Source: Benincasa hispida
Lineage: Eukaryota; Streptophyta; Magnoliopsida; Cucurbitales; Cucurbitaceae
Direction of reading: 5' to 3'
Assembly: GCF_009727055.1 (NCBI RefSeq)
Contig: NC_052354.1
Span: 41,113,553-41,177,552, forward strand
DNA length: 64,000 nucleotides
Shown here: in pieces, positions 11,587 to 21,265 of the stretch
Layout: every line of letters begins with the position of its first letter
How positions within the stretch are numbered: position 1 is the stretch's first letter
Made by a program: the position numbers and the translations under genes
Notes under the pieces: generated by a model
What the model was told of the DNA's origin: nothing
The model's database searches: none
The model's input: the letters and a program-made list of their open reading frames with translations, nothing else

Positions 11587-12765
11587 TGGATAATTGATTC
11601 AGACACCACTAACCATGTTTGTTCTTCTTTTCAGGGGATTAGATCCTGGCGATAGTTGGAGGCTGGTGACATGACGATGCGAGTAGGCACCGAACACGTC
11701 GTCTCAACTGTGGCAGTGGGAGGGATCCAATTGATTTACAGAATAGGTTTCTAAATTTGATTGATGCATATATTATTCCTGAATTAAAAAGAAGCCTTAT
11801 TTCTGTAAAGTGCTTACTAGAATGTAAATACACTATTTCTTTCGAATTGAGTAAAGCGTTTATTCATAAAGATGGTGTCTTTATTTGCACTGCTCATCTG
11901 GAATCAAATTTATATGTGCTAAGACCGTTAGCCATGAATTCCCTTTATAATACTGAAATGTTAGAACTGTCGTAACTCAATCAAAACGTCAACAAATTTG
12001 TCCAAAAGAAAATGCCCAACTTTAGCATATACGTTTAAGGCACATCAATCTCAATAGGATTGAGAGATTGGTGAAGAATGGACTTCTAAGTAAGTTAGAA
12101 GAAAATTCTTTATCTATGTGTGAATCTTGCCTTGAAGGTAAGATAACTAAACGATTTTTTACTGGAAAAGGTTTTAGAGTCAAAGCGCCTCTTGAGTTAT
12201 GAATGTACAAGCCTTGGGTGGCTATGAGTATTTTATTAGTTTTACTGATGATTACTCCAGGTACGGGTATGTTTATCTTTTGCAACGGAAGTCTGAATAT
12301 TTTGAAAAGTTCAAAGAGTTCAAGGCTGAAGTTGAAAATGCATTAGATAGACGGATTAAAAAACTTCGATCAGATCGAGGTGGAGAGTTTTTGGACTCCA
12401 CATTCCAGGACTATTTGATAGAACATGGAATCGTTTCCTAACTCTCAGTGTCAAGTACACCTCAGTAGAATGGTGTAGCGGAGAGGAAAAATAGGACCTT
12501 GTTAGACATGGTTCGTTCGACAATGAGTTACGCTTCCTTACCGAACTCATTTTGGGGTTTCGCAGTAGAGACTGCGGTGTACATACTCAACTGTGTTCCT
12601 TTCAAGAGCGTTGCAAGAACACCTTTAGAGTTGTGGAATGGGCGTAAAGCTAATTTACGTCATTTCCACATTTGGGGTTACCCTGCACATGTGCTTGAGG
12701 CTAATCCCTAGAAGTTGAAACAACGATCGAGATTATGCCTCATTGTAGACTACCCCAAAGGTACA
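11587..12765 (+). pseudogene. Element B protease, pre-integrase and integrase
   Basis: The protease motif reads WIIDSDTTNHVC, where the Gly of the Asp-Ser-Gly triad is Asp. The pre-integrase domain follows (PELKRSLISVKCLLE at about 11780, YVLRPLA at about 11920). The integrase core has FTDDYSRYGYVYL (12240), LRSDRGGEF (12365) and ERKNRTLL (12482), which are the D, D and E regions. Stops occur after GIVS (12439) and inside the PQ.NG motif, where a CAG has become TAG. At 12765 the frame is cut by element F and resumes in the next codon at 14495. Confidence 0.88.
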
Positions 12766-13059
12766 TGGTAACTGGCAGAAATGTCAGTTATTATAAGTCT
12801 TTTATTTAGAATTATGAGGGTTAACAAGTAGAAAACGCAGTGATAATACATAGAATTTGTGAATATTTTTGTTTTGCGTCGATTAGCACCTAAATCCTCA
12901 CTGACCCCAATATTATGCATTACTCCAAGCCAAAGTGTCTATTTTTGTAACTATCACATGAATCAAACGCATGCGTTTGAAATAAGCAATCGCAGACAAT
13001 CGCATGCACTGAAACTAAGCGATCGCAAGGACAAACGCATACGCTGAAAGTTGGATCGC

Positions 13060-13158
13060 ATGCGTCCATCGCATGGAAGTTGCGGTGATCGAATGCACCC
13101 ATCGCATGGAAGTTGCAGTGATCAAATGCGTCCATCGCATGGAAATTGCGGTGATTAA
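13060..13158. repeat. 33-bp minisatellite, 3 exact-length units
   Basis: Units begin at 13060, 13093 and 13126, and each contains CCATCGCATGGAA. Inside element F, upstream of its TATA box. Confidence 0.92.
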
Positions 13159-13361
13159 TTGGAAATTGCAGGTACGGAGTGACAACCATAACAGAAGGAC
13201 GATCGCAAGATGGGTAGAACGCGTTGATGCTTCAGCTGAATCAAGCTCAGACGCATACCTTAAGAGTATCAATAAGATATGGCGATGTGACATTGCCCAT
13301 ACCGCGACAAAAGCATCAGTGAGCCAAAATTCAATCATGATAGCTGTCAGCATTTAAACTC

Positions 13362-13369
13362 TATAAATA
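13362..13369 (+). promoter_or_regulatory. TATA box of element F LTR
   Basis: TATAAATA lies between the minisatellite and a pyrimidine-rich stretch. In an LTR this would mark the U3/R transition about 30 bases downstream. Functional state unknown. Confidence 0.6.
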
Positions 13370-14494
13370 GCCTTTGGACCTTCATTTCAAGACATCCGAA
13401 CTTCTGCCTCAAGGCAGAGGTTTGTGATCACAGATGAGAGCTTGAACAAGATTTTCATTGAGAATTTTACATCTCCACAAACCAGACCGAGTGACGACCG
13501 GAGCTTTCACCGGAGATAGAGCTCGAGAGACATCTCCACCATTTATCCATGGCACCACCGGCAGCCTTGATGCAGAGTCCTTCATTTCCCTTCTAATCTC
13601 TGTATTGTATTACATTTTAGCTTAAGATATTAAGACATTTTGTGATCAATGCAATTCTTGATTCCTTCATTGTCCTCTTTTTCATCATCTTTATCTTTAT
13701 CATTGTTTATCTTCAGTGTTTATTTATCAAAGGTGATCATATGCTTAATCGTGTAGCCTAAAGATAGGACGCATGTAGCAACCCACCGAGAGGTGTGCGT
13801 TGTGAGAGTATAGTGAGTTAATCATCTTTGTTTGGTGAAAAGCTGTAGCAACGCTTGTCTATAGGATGTTGCATTACTTGTCTATAAGTTAAATAGTCGC
13901 GTCTAACTACCTGAGAAGGTAAGAGATGGAACGCATTAAAGAAAGTTCGCATTGTTCCTAGAGATAGGCACAATCTTATGCTCGATGCAACCATACACTA
14001 TAGAGATAAGTCATGCGACTGACCACCGAGAGGTGTGCGATGCATTAGTGCAATGAGTAGGGATTACTTTGGTGATTTAAGATAATAAACATTACTATGC
14101 GTTAATGGTTTTTGTGTATCTATCTATTCTCATCACAAGTCTTCTATTGCTCAATCTGTATAGTTAGGAGTAGGAGTAGTGCGTAAATCCAATAAACTTT
14201 CTTCATTTTATTTTATTCATCACCTCAAACGCATTGCTTCACAAGCATTATTGAGTGACAAGTCCCTATGTTCGACCTCGAATTACCCGAGAAACTTGCG
14301 TTCGTGTTACACTTGGCGCGAGCGTAAGAAAACTTGTGATAGGAATGTGTGGTCATTGCATACTAGATTAACGTATCTTCATTCCGATGCATGACCTCAG
14401 ATGCATGTGTGCAAACGCATAAGCCACGTCTAATGCATGATTGCATGTACAACCTCATTTGTCCCTAATAATAATTTTCCTACCCAACAGTACA

Positions 14495-15110
14495 CGAGGG
14501 GGTTATTTTTATGATCCAACGAAAAACAGGGTGTTTGTTTCAATAAATGCTACTTTCCTGGAGGAGGATCATATAAAGGAGCACAATCCACGAAGCAAAG
14601 TCGTGTTACATGAGCTTTCCAATGAAACTACTGAAATTTCAACAAGAGTTACTGAAGAGCCTGCTACATCAATAAGAGTTGTTGATGGGAGTTCATCCAG
14701 TAGGTCAGTTCCACCTCAAGAGTTGAAGGAACCTCAACATAGTGGGAGAGTTCCGAACCCACCCGTTCACTATCTGGGTTTCACGAAAGATCCTTGCTAT
14801 GGTGGCGATGTTGAGGATCCGTTGTCCTATAAGAAGGCAATGGAGGATGTTAATTGGATGAATGGTGCAAGGCCATGGATCTCAAGATGGAGTCGAATGT
14901 ACTTCATTCAGTATGGGATCCTGTGATTAGCGATGGGGTTCACCCTATAGGTGTAAATGAATCTACAAGCATAAACAGGGTATTGATGGGAAGGTACAGA
15001 CCTTCAAGGCTCGACTTGTGGCAAGGTTATACCCAAGTGAAGGAGTCGACTATGAGGAGACTTTCTCACCTGTTGCCATGTTAAAATCGATCGCATCCTC
15101 CTGCCATTAC
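14495..15110 (+). pseudogene. Element B: post-integrase linker and truncated reverse transcriptase
   Basis: It continues the frame cut at 12765 with GGYFYDPTKNRVFVS, a linker rich in Ser, Thr and Glu, then GRVPNPPVHYLG and the start of the RT domain (EDPLSYKKAME; further on, in another frame, FKARLVA and DYEETFSPVAMLKSI). A large deletion follows: the catalytic Asp motifs of RT are absent and the sequence passes directly to the region before RNase H. Confidence 0.82.
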
Positions 15111-15139
15111 AACTTTTATAGTTATGAGTCCCATAGTGT

Positions 15140-15800
15140 CTGTCGTTGACAGTTTGATGTATGCAATGCTCTTACTCGTCCAGACATCTGCTACGTTGTG
15201 GCCATAGTCAGTAGGTATCAGTCTAACCTAGGCCGGGGTCACTAGACCGTAGTGAAGAACATCCTCAAGTATCTTCGAAGAATGAGGAACTACATGCTCG
15301 TGTATGGTTCTAGGGATTTAATCCTACAGGATACATGGATCTCAACTTCAAACTGATAAGGACTCTCGCAAGTCCACATCAGGGTCCGTCTTCACTCTTA
15401 ACGGAGGAGTTAGTGTCACGAAGCACTAAGCAGGGGGCATCGCCGACTTCACTATGCAGGCGGAGTACGTACGGCTTGCGAAGTTGTTCAGAAGGTCGTC
15501 TGGCTCAAGAAGTTCTTTTGATAGACCTGGAAGTTGTTCCAAATATGTCTAGACCCATTACCCTCTATTATGATAATAGTGGGGTAGTGGCGAACTCCAA
15601 GGAGCCAAGGAGTCACCATCGCGGTAAACACATAGAGCAGAAGTATCATCTAATCCACGAGATAGTGCATTGAGAGGACGTGATTGTCACGCAGATCGCT
15701 TAGGAGCACAATGTTGCAGACCCGTTTACGAAGGCTCTCACGGCTACAGTGTTTGAGGGTCACATACGAGCATGGGTCTACAAGATCGCCCGTGGCTGGA
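15140..15800 (+). pseudogene. Element B: RNase H remnant
   Basis: Across shifted frames one reads a typical copia tail: TRPDICYVV-like words, ILKYLRRMRNYMLVYG, then KDSRKSTSGSVFTLNGG, the QAEYV segment, MSRPITLYYDNSGVVANS and SHHRGKHIEQKYHLIHEIV, ending at the AHNLADPFTK-like segment near 15725. At least four frameshifts or stops make it non-functional. Confidence 0.85.
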
Positions 15801-15893
15801 CTAGGGCAAGTGGGAGATTTTCTTGTACTGGGCTTTTCATGCCCTAGTTATTGTTTAGTACTATTTCTTTTGTACACATCACTTCGCTTTAAG

Positions 15894-15906
15894 ACAAGTG
15901 GGAGAT
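15894..15906 (+). other. Element B polypurine tract
   Basis: ACAAGTGGGAGAT lies directly before TGTTAGGGTTGA, the start of the 3' LTR. A second, very similar CAAGTGGGAGAT occurs about 85 bases upstream near 15808-15820. Confidence 0.85.
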
Positions 15907-16369
15907 TGTTAGGGTTGAGCCGGAATCCTCAGATCATCAAGACTGGCCCAAACTTACTCGAGAATTCGACCTTCAGTCAGATTCTTCATTCTCCAGCTCG
16001 ATTCCGCCAGAATCTCCTTCCGACATTTCAACCTCAGCAACTAGACAAACTCAGGATTTGAATGGCTCTGAAATTACTCCATTTGGTCGAGTAAATTTCT
16101 CCAAACCTTTCTTTAAAGTTGAGCTCCCCCTTTAAAACTAGTAGCTACATGTTCTCCTTTTAACATCAAGCTGCCACCTCATTCTTAAGGGATAATATCA
16201 AACCTGAGTATGACAGCTGGCTTAGCTGATCAATAACTAAGATGATCCTTTCCTCTTGGATATCGACGCAAGGGTCAGCTCCTAAGCCAATGCTTGCAAG
16301 CACATGGTCGCATACCTCTTCAATGCATCGCCCAATCTGACTAACGTATAGCTCACTTAGAGGTTATTG

Positions 16370-16556
16370 CGTCCCTCTTTTGGTCGCATACTTCTAAGCC
16401 AACACATGTCCTAGCCCATGCATAGCTGTCTTATCATATCAACCATGCGTTAAGCCTTAGTANCGTCCCTCTTTTGGTCGCATACTTCTAAGCCAACACA
16501 TGTCCTAGCCCATGCATAGCTGTCTTATCATATCAACCATGCGTTAAGCCTTAGTA
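16370..16556. other. Probable assembly join: one N between two identical 93-nt copies
   Basis: An N at 16463 separates 16370-16462 from 16464-16556, and the two flanks are identical over 93 bases. The corresponding place in the older copy (about 4360-4440) has the sequence only once. The neighbouring duplicates all show substitutions, so perfect identity beside an N points to overlapping contig ends that were not merged. Confidence 0.85.
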
Positions 16557-17435
16557 ACGCAAGACGTTTCACTATGCGTCTACAATGGTTTGTCTCATCG
16601 CTGCATAGTTCGTCGTTTAGCAAGGCCGCCGCATAGCACCATCACATTGCTTATCGCCTAGATTAGCCTTTCCGCATACACCACCACATAGCATCACCGC
16701 ATACCATCACGTAGCATTGCCGCATAGCACCATCGCATAATGTTATCGCATAGCACCATTCTGCCACACGGCTCTTGCTCATCATATAGCGCTGACGCCC
16801 ATCGTCCAGCGAAACTTGGATTTCGTCTAGCGCACCATCGCTATCGCGTAGCTCATCGCCGCATAGCGCTATCGTTTAGCATCTCACTGTTTTGCACGAT
16901 TACCTACCGCATTTACTATACGATCGCCCACCTCATCGTGTAGCACCGCTCGCTTACTATACAATTGCATACCCCATTGTGTAGCACTGCCCCTTAGCTA
17001 CACGATTGTATACCTTATCGTGTAGCACTACTTCTTTACTACACAATCAACCCGCGTATGCAACTTCAGCACCAAGTGCCTATGTCCACATAACTTGAGG
17101 CTATCGCATACTTTGCTAACCTCTCAAAACTTAGGTTGCCGCATGCCTTATCAACGCATAATTTATCCTTTCCTTCAACACTTAGCCTCTACAAGCCTTG
17201 GTTGCTACACATACAACTTCATGCGTCCACACTTCTCCATCAACGCATGCCTACACTTTGCTTCTATACTTAGCCAATTTTTACTTGTTATATTATCTAA
17301 AACTCACCCGACTAAGTATTTCTAATACTTAGAATTTTCTTTCTCCGTCTTCCTACTTTCTTTACCTCCTTTCATAATTTTACTTAACATGCTTGTTACT
17401 CATTTTTGTAGGAAAAATAGAGTACGGGGTTGACA

Positions 17436-18302
17436 GATACACCATTCTGTTAAGGTGTACTAAGTACTAAGAGTTGGGATACAATGCCATATTCTATCAA
17501 ATAGTCCTAGAATTTCAAATCCATATACTTTTCACCTCGATCAGATCAAAGATTTTCAACTTTAGTCTTGTACTCCTTGAACTTTTCAAGGGCTTCAGAC
17601 TTATGTTGCATTAGGTAAACATACCTGTACCTCGAATAATCATCTATAAAAGTGATGACATATTCAAACCTTCCTCTTGTCTTAACATTCATACAACCAT
17701 GGAGGTTCGAATGTATAAGTTCTAAGGGTTCTTTGGCTCTATGACATTTTTCAATAAATGGTCTCTTAACCATTTTGCCTTCAAGGCATGATTCACATGC
17801 TGGTAAAAAATTTTCTTCTAACTTACTTAGAAGTCCATTCTTAACCAATCTCTCAATCCTATTGAGATTAATGTGTCCTAATCTTAGGGGCCAAAGATGG
17901 GCATTTTTTTTAGTAGAAAATTTTTGTTTTTTTATTTTGAGTTACAATAATTCTGAATATTTCAGTATTAAGGAGGACCTTAAATGCTAATGGCCTTAGC
18001 ACATAAACGTTATCTTCGAGATTTTCTGAAAAAATAAATGCATCATTCTTATAAATAAACACTTTATTTACATTAAAAGTTAAAGAATAGTTTTTTTCAA
18101 GTAAACATTTTACAGAATTCGAGTTCATTTTCAAATCAGGAACTACATACACATTGTCTAACAATAAATATGTTTTTTATAAAATTAAACGAAGTCCTCC
18201 CACTGCCTTTATCGAGACGGCATGCCCAATTCTAACCCATATTATCATCACCCAAATTTTAAGCTGCCGCAAGGAAAAAATTCCCTGAAAGGAAGAACAA
18301 AC
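17436..18302 (-). pseudogene. Element A: protease end, pre-integrase and integrase start (duplicate copy 2)
   Basis: Same content as 5382-6232, somewhat better preserved in places (FIDDYSRYRYVYL retains both Asp residues). In minus orientation the upstream codons are found at 20351, immediately beyond the B-type LTR. The Val-Cys codons at 20351-20355 and the following Ser-Ser codons at about 18297 are contiguous apart from the CAAAC duplication. This copy therefore lies in the original, unbroken order of element A. Confidence 0.88.
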
Positions 18303-20350
18303 TGTTGAGGTTGATGCCCTAAAGTCTCGTGTCCTGTAGTTTGTAAACAGTACATACGAACACCTGTGATTGTTAATATATGATATTTACTTCATATCTT
18401 GTTGTTTTGCTCATTTACTCGTTTTAGTTACTTTACCACAAACCAATAAACATAAAATCCCTGATTATCAGTATGTGACTCAATCATATATGTAATGACA
18501 TACAAGTGGATCATGTCTTAAGTGATAACCAAAATGGTCTGTAGTATATGGATATAGGAGGGAAACCTTATCCTGGTAACGCTACGGACAAGACTCGCTT
18601 TGTGGAATGGTCACAAGTGTAGTGTCTTGCCACAGATGATCTAATCCTGATCATTCGTGTTGGGGACATGCAAGCGGGGGCGTCCTATATAAAGAGTTTG
18701 TATAAGACCTGACCACAAAGTGTTAATGTCTCGTTATATAACACCGTTCATGAAAGAGACTTCATTTCACTAGGATGATCATAGGTAACATGACCTCAAT
18801 CCTAAGTGAGTTGGAAACTCCTGCAATTAAGGGCGGTCCTTTGATTTGTATGGGTGCGAGTGGCCAAGTCGCCGATTCAAACCTACCATTATGGGATACG
18901 TCTGATTTGGTAGCTGGGAACTCAGTTACAAGAAGGAATTCACTCCTTTCCCGACGCAGGGGTAAATAAATAGATGGCTCCCTTAAGGGCTGATTCTGGG
19001 GCTTGAACGATGTGGCACCACACATTTTCTCTTGGCCCGAGAGGTGTTCACACATAGTTGGACTATGTTGTATTGTTCATTAGAAGAACGGTGGTACTTA
19101 TAGGAGTGAATGTAACTACAGGGGCAAACGGTAAATTGGCCCAACTGTACTTACGAGCATCTATAAAGGTTCATCGTACTCATGATTGGTTATATCCAAT
19201 GGACACATAATATATTTATGGTAAGAAGAAAGTTCAACTGTTGGTTCTTTAGTGGAATCACTGACAGTTAACGGATAGTGAATCTCGTGGCTAAAGAGTT
19301 TAGTCAGCTATTCACGTACCGTTAGAGCTTCAAGCCACAGGTCCATTAGGTCACCTGGATAGCTTGATATAAAATCAAGAACCAATGTTTGGGTTAATTA
19401 AATGTTCAAATTGACAAGAGGAGTACAATTATATATGTTATAATTGGAAATGGCTAATTATATATATGATATAATTGCTAAATGTATGAGATACATTATT
19501 TTGGAGGAAATTAGATATAAATATGATTATATCAAATATAGGAAAAATACTATAGTAGAATATATGATATCAAACTATAGGATATAAATATAATATGATT
19601 ATATTTATTAATAAATGAATTGATTTAATTGATTTTAATTAACCAATTCTCTACGTTTAGGAAATGGGATCATGGGCGCCGAAGGTTTCGATGAATAGAA
19701 GTTGAAAAATTTTTTCCAATTTGTGTGGATAGAATTAAGTCGTGCAAAAGAAATCCCGCGCCAAAAGAAAAACGAGAAAGACTGATCATCGAGAGCCTAT
19801 ACAATAGCTTCTCAGTCGTCTAAACGATTGTCTAACTCACGCATCCCTTAAACGATTGTACATCAGTTTCCTAAACGATCGTCCAGTTTTTCCTAAACGA
19901 TCGTGTAGTTTTGCTATACGATAAGCATCCCCGCTATATGATAGCGAAGTTCTTCTCGTGCACGCTTGTCGTCTACACTATTTCTTTTCCTCCGTCTTCT
20001 ACCAAACTCACCAGAGCCCACTCTCTGGGTTTTTTACGCCAAGGATACCTGGGTCTCCCTATTGATGGTGTTGTCCCCGTCTTCTGGATCGTGTAGTTTC
20101 AGACGAGAGATTCGCCAGGGTGCTTGTAGATCGATGGAATTTTTCCGCTGCCGTGGGTTCATACATTCGAAGATTGTCTTTCTCTGGTAATGAACCTCTA
20201 CTCTATGCTTTATTGTATATTGAGCATGTTGTTTTTAGATTGTATTATGCATAACTGTTATTTAGAATGTATATCGTTTATATTCCGATCACTATGAAAA
20301 TCGGAGCGTTCTAAACTCGCTCATGGAATTCTCGGTTTTGAGTTCCTACA
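18303..20350 (+). mobile_element. B-type solo LTR inside element A, duplication CAAAC
   Basis: TGTTGAGGTTGATGCCC to GAGTTCCTACA, 2048 bp, flanked by CAAAC at 18298-18302 and 20351-20355. It interrupts element A protease between adjacent codons. No primer-binding site follows it and no polypurine tract precedes it, so it behaves as a solo LTR. It carries CCCTTAAGGG at 18980-18989 and CGATCG motifs near 19870-19900. Confidence 0.92.
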
Positions 20351-21265
20351 CAAACATGATTAGTGGCACCTGAATTAGTTATCCAGGTTGAATCATCATT
20401 CTCCACTAAACAAGTTTTCAATACGAGCAAATCAATTTACCTCGTTTGTTCTTCTTCTTTTCTGCCAAATACTTGGGACAATTCCTCTTCTAATGTCCCT
20501 CCTGGTTGCAATGGAAACAAATTCTATTTGCAGCTTTGGTTTTCTTATTCTTTTGGACAGCAGTGGGGTTAGCTTTCCTCTTATCTCCCTTCTTCTTCTT
20601 CCATATTTTAGTACAGGAAAAAGAAGGTGCAGACTTAGTTTCAAAGGACGAACCTCTAAAGAACTTCTTGAAGGATGAGTCAACATTTGCCTCTCCCTTC
20701 CCATTCTTTTCCTTGACTTTCATCAAAGACCGATATGTCTGTAGCTCATTGAGTAGAGTGGTTAGGTTGTAGTCAATTCTGTTCATAATAACATTGCTAC
20801 GGATCTAGAGGAAACTCTCATTAGAGTTTCCAAAATGAAGTTAACCTGACTGGTTTTGTCGATGACAGACTCGTTTACCTCCACCATATTAAAGTGAACT
20901 ATCATGTTCAGAACATGTTCATGAACAGAGACCTCATTTTGCATCTGGGCATTGAAGATGTGCTTTAGAGCGTCATCGCAAAGCTACGTGGATGGTCATC
21001 CAAACATTCCCCTCAGAGACTCCATGATCTCACAAGTTGTGAGCATCGACTCGTATTTCTTGGCCAAAACTTCAGATAAATTGGCCAAGATATATGCTGG
21101 GGCCTTTTCATTCATCTAGACCCATCATTCATATGCCTCCCGAACATTTCAGGTTGCATTGGCAACTGAGACTTAAGGACACTCCTCAACGAGGGCAAAT
21201 CATAGGTCATCGATTATAAGTACAGTATTAATAGTATTGTCCAAGTTGTGTTGTTATCACAATGA
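20351..21265 (-). pseudogene. Element A gag, zinc knuckle and protease start
   Basis: On minus the gag region starts near 21265 and reaches a Lys-rich segment (KKGDKRKANPTAVQKNKKTK) and the knuckle ICFHCNQEGH. The following Trp codon is TAG (20490-20492), a TGG to TAG change. Downstream the protease motif reads WITNSGATNHVC: the catalytic Asp is Asn (20374-20376). Several further stops lie in gag. The sequence then meets the B-type LTR. Confidence 0.88.

Larger units (their letters stand above)
12766..14489 (+). mobile_element. Element F: 1.7 kb solo-LTR-like insertion in element B
   Basis: The segment starts TGGTAACTGGCAG and ends CTACCCAACA (TG...CA) and is flanked by the perfect duplication GTACA (12761-12765 and 14490-14494). 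The element B reading frame is in register on the two sides once one GTACA is discounted, which demonstrates insertion. It holds a TATA box (13362), a 33-bp minisatellite and no coding frame. The orientation (+) is inferred from the TATA box. Most likely a solo LTR of a family not otherwise present in the window. Confidence 0.85.
6233..15912 (+). mobile_element. Element B: degenerate Ty1-copia retrotransposon body
   Basis: Order on plus: 5' LTR, primer-binding site (8300), long leader (to 10628), gag, zinc knuckle, protease, pre-integrase, integrase, reverse transcriptase remnant, RNase H, polypurine tract (15894-15906) and the first bases of the 3' LTR. Protease-integrase-RT-RNase H is the Ty1-copia order. 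B sits inside element A, whose Val-Cys-Ser codons are split with the duplication CAAAC. B is inactive: it has many stops and lacks most of its RT, and integrase is split by element F at 12766-14489. Confidence 0.88.
15913..20350 (+). repeat. Large duplicated block, copy 2
   Basis: It repeats 3883-8297: right part of element C (to 17435), element A pol piece (17436-18302) and one B-type LTR (18303-20350). The left junction joins the first bases of B's 3' LTR (TGTTAGGGTTGA, 15907-15918) to element C interior through the shared hexamer GGTTGA. The right end is the LTR end, followed by CAAAC and the rest of element A. Confidence 0.85.

Noticed and set aside
11112..11609. 165-codon frame on minus
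   Set aside because: It lies opposite the gag and protease region of element B, whose motifs are recognisable on plus; shadow frame.
13060..13158. Regular short repeats as a possible CRISPR array
   Set aside because: The units abut with no spacers, and the setting is a plant nuclear genome.
12920..13357. Overlapping frames on both strands in element F
   Set aside because: They are produced by the 33-bp repeat inside a solo-LTR-like insert.
3883..20350. Reading the repeated 4.4 kb blocks as the two giant LTRs of one 16.5 kb element
   Set aside because: In the second copy element A codons are contiguous across the 2 kb LTR apart from CAAAC, so the true LTR is the 2 kb part. The left edge of copy 1 lacks a TG terminus, and no duplication flanks the 4.4 kb blocks.
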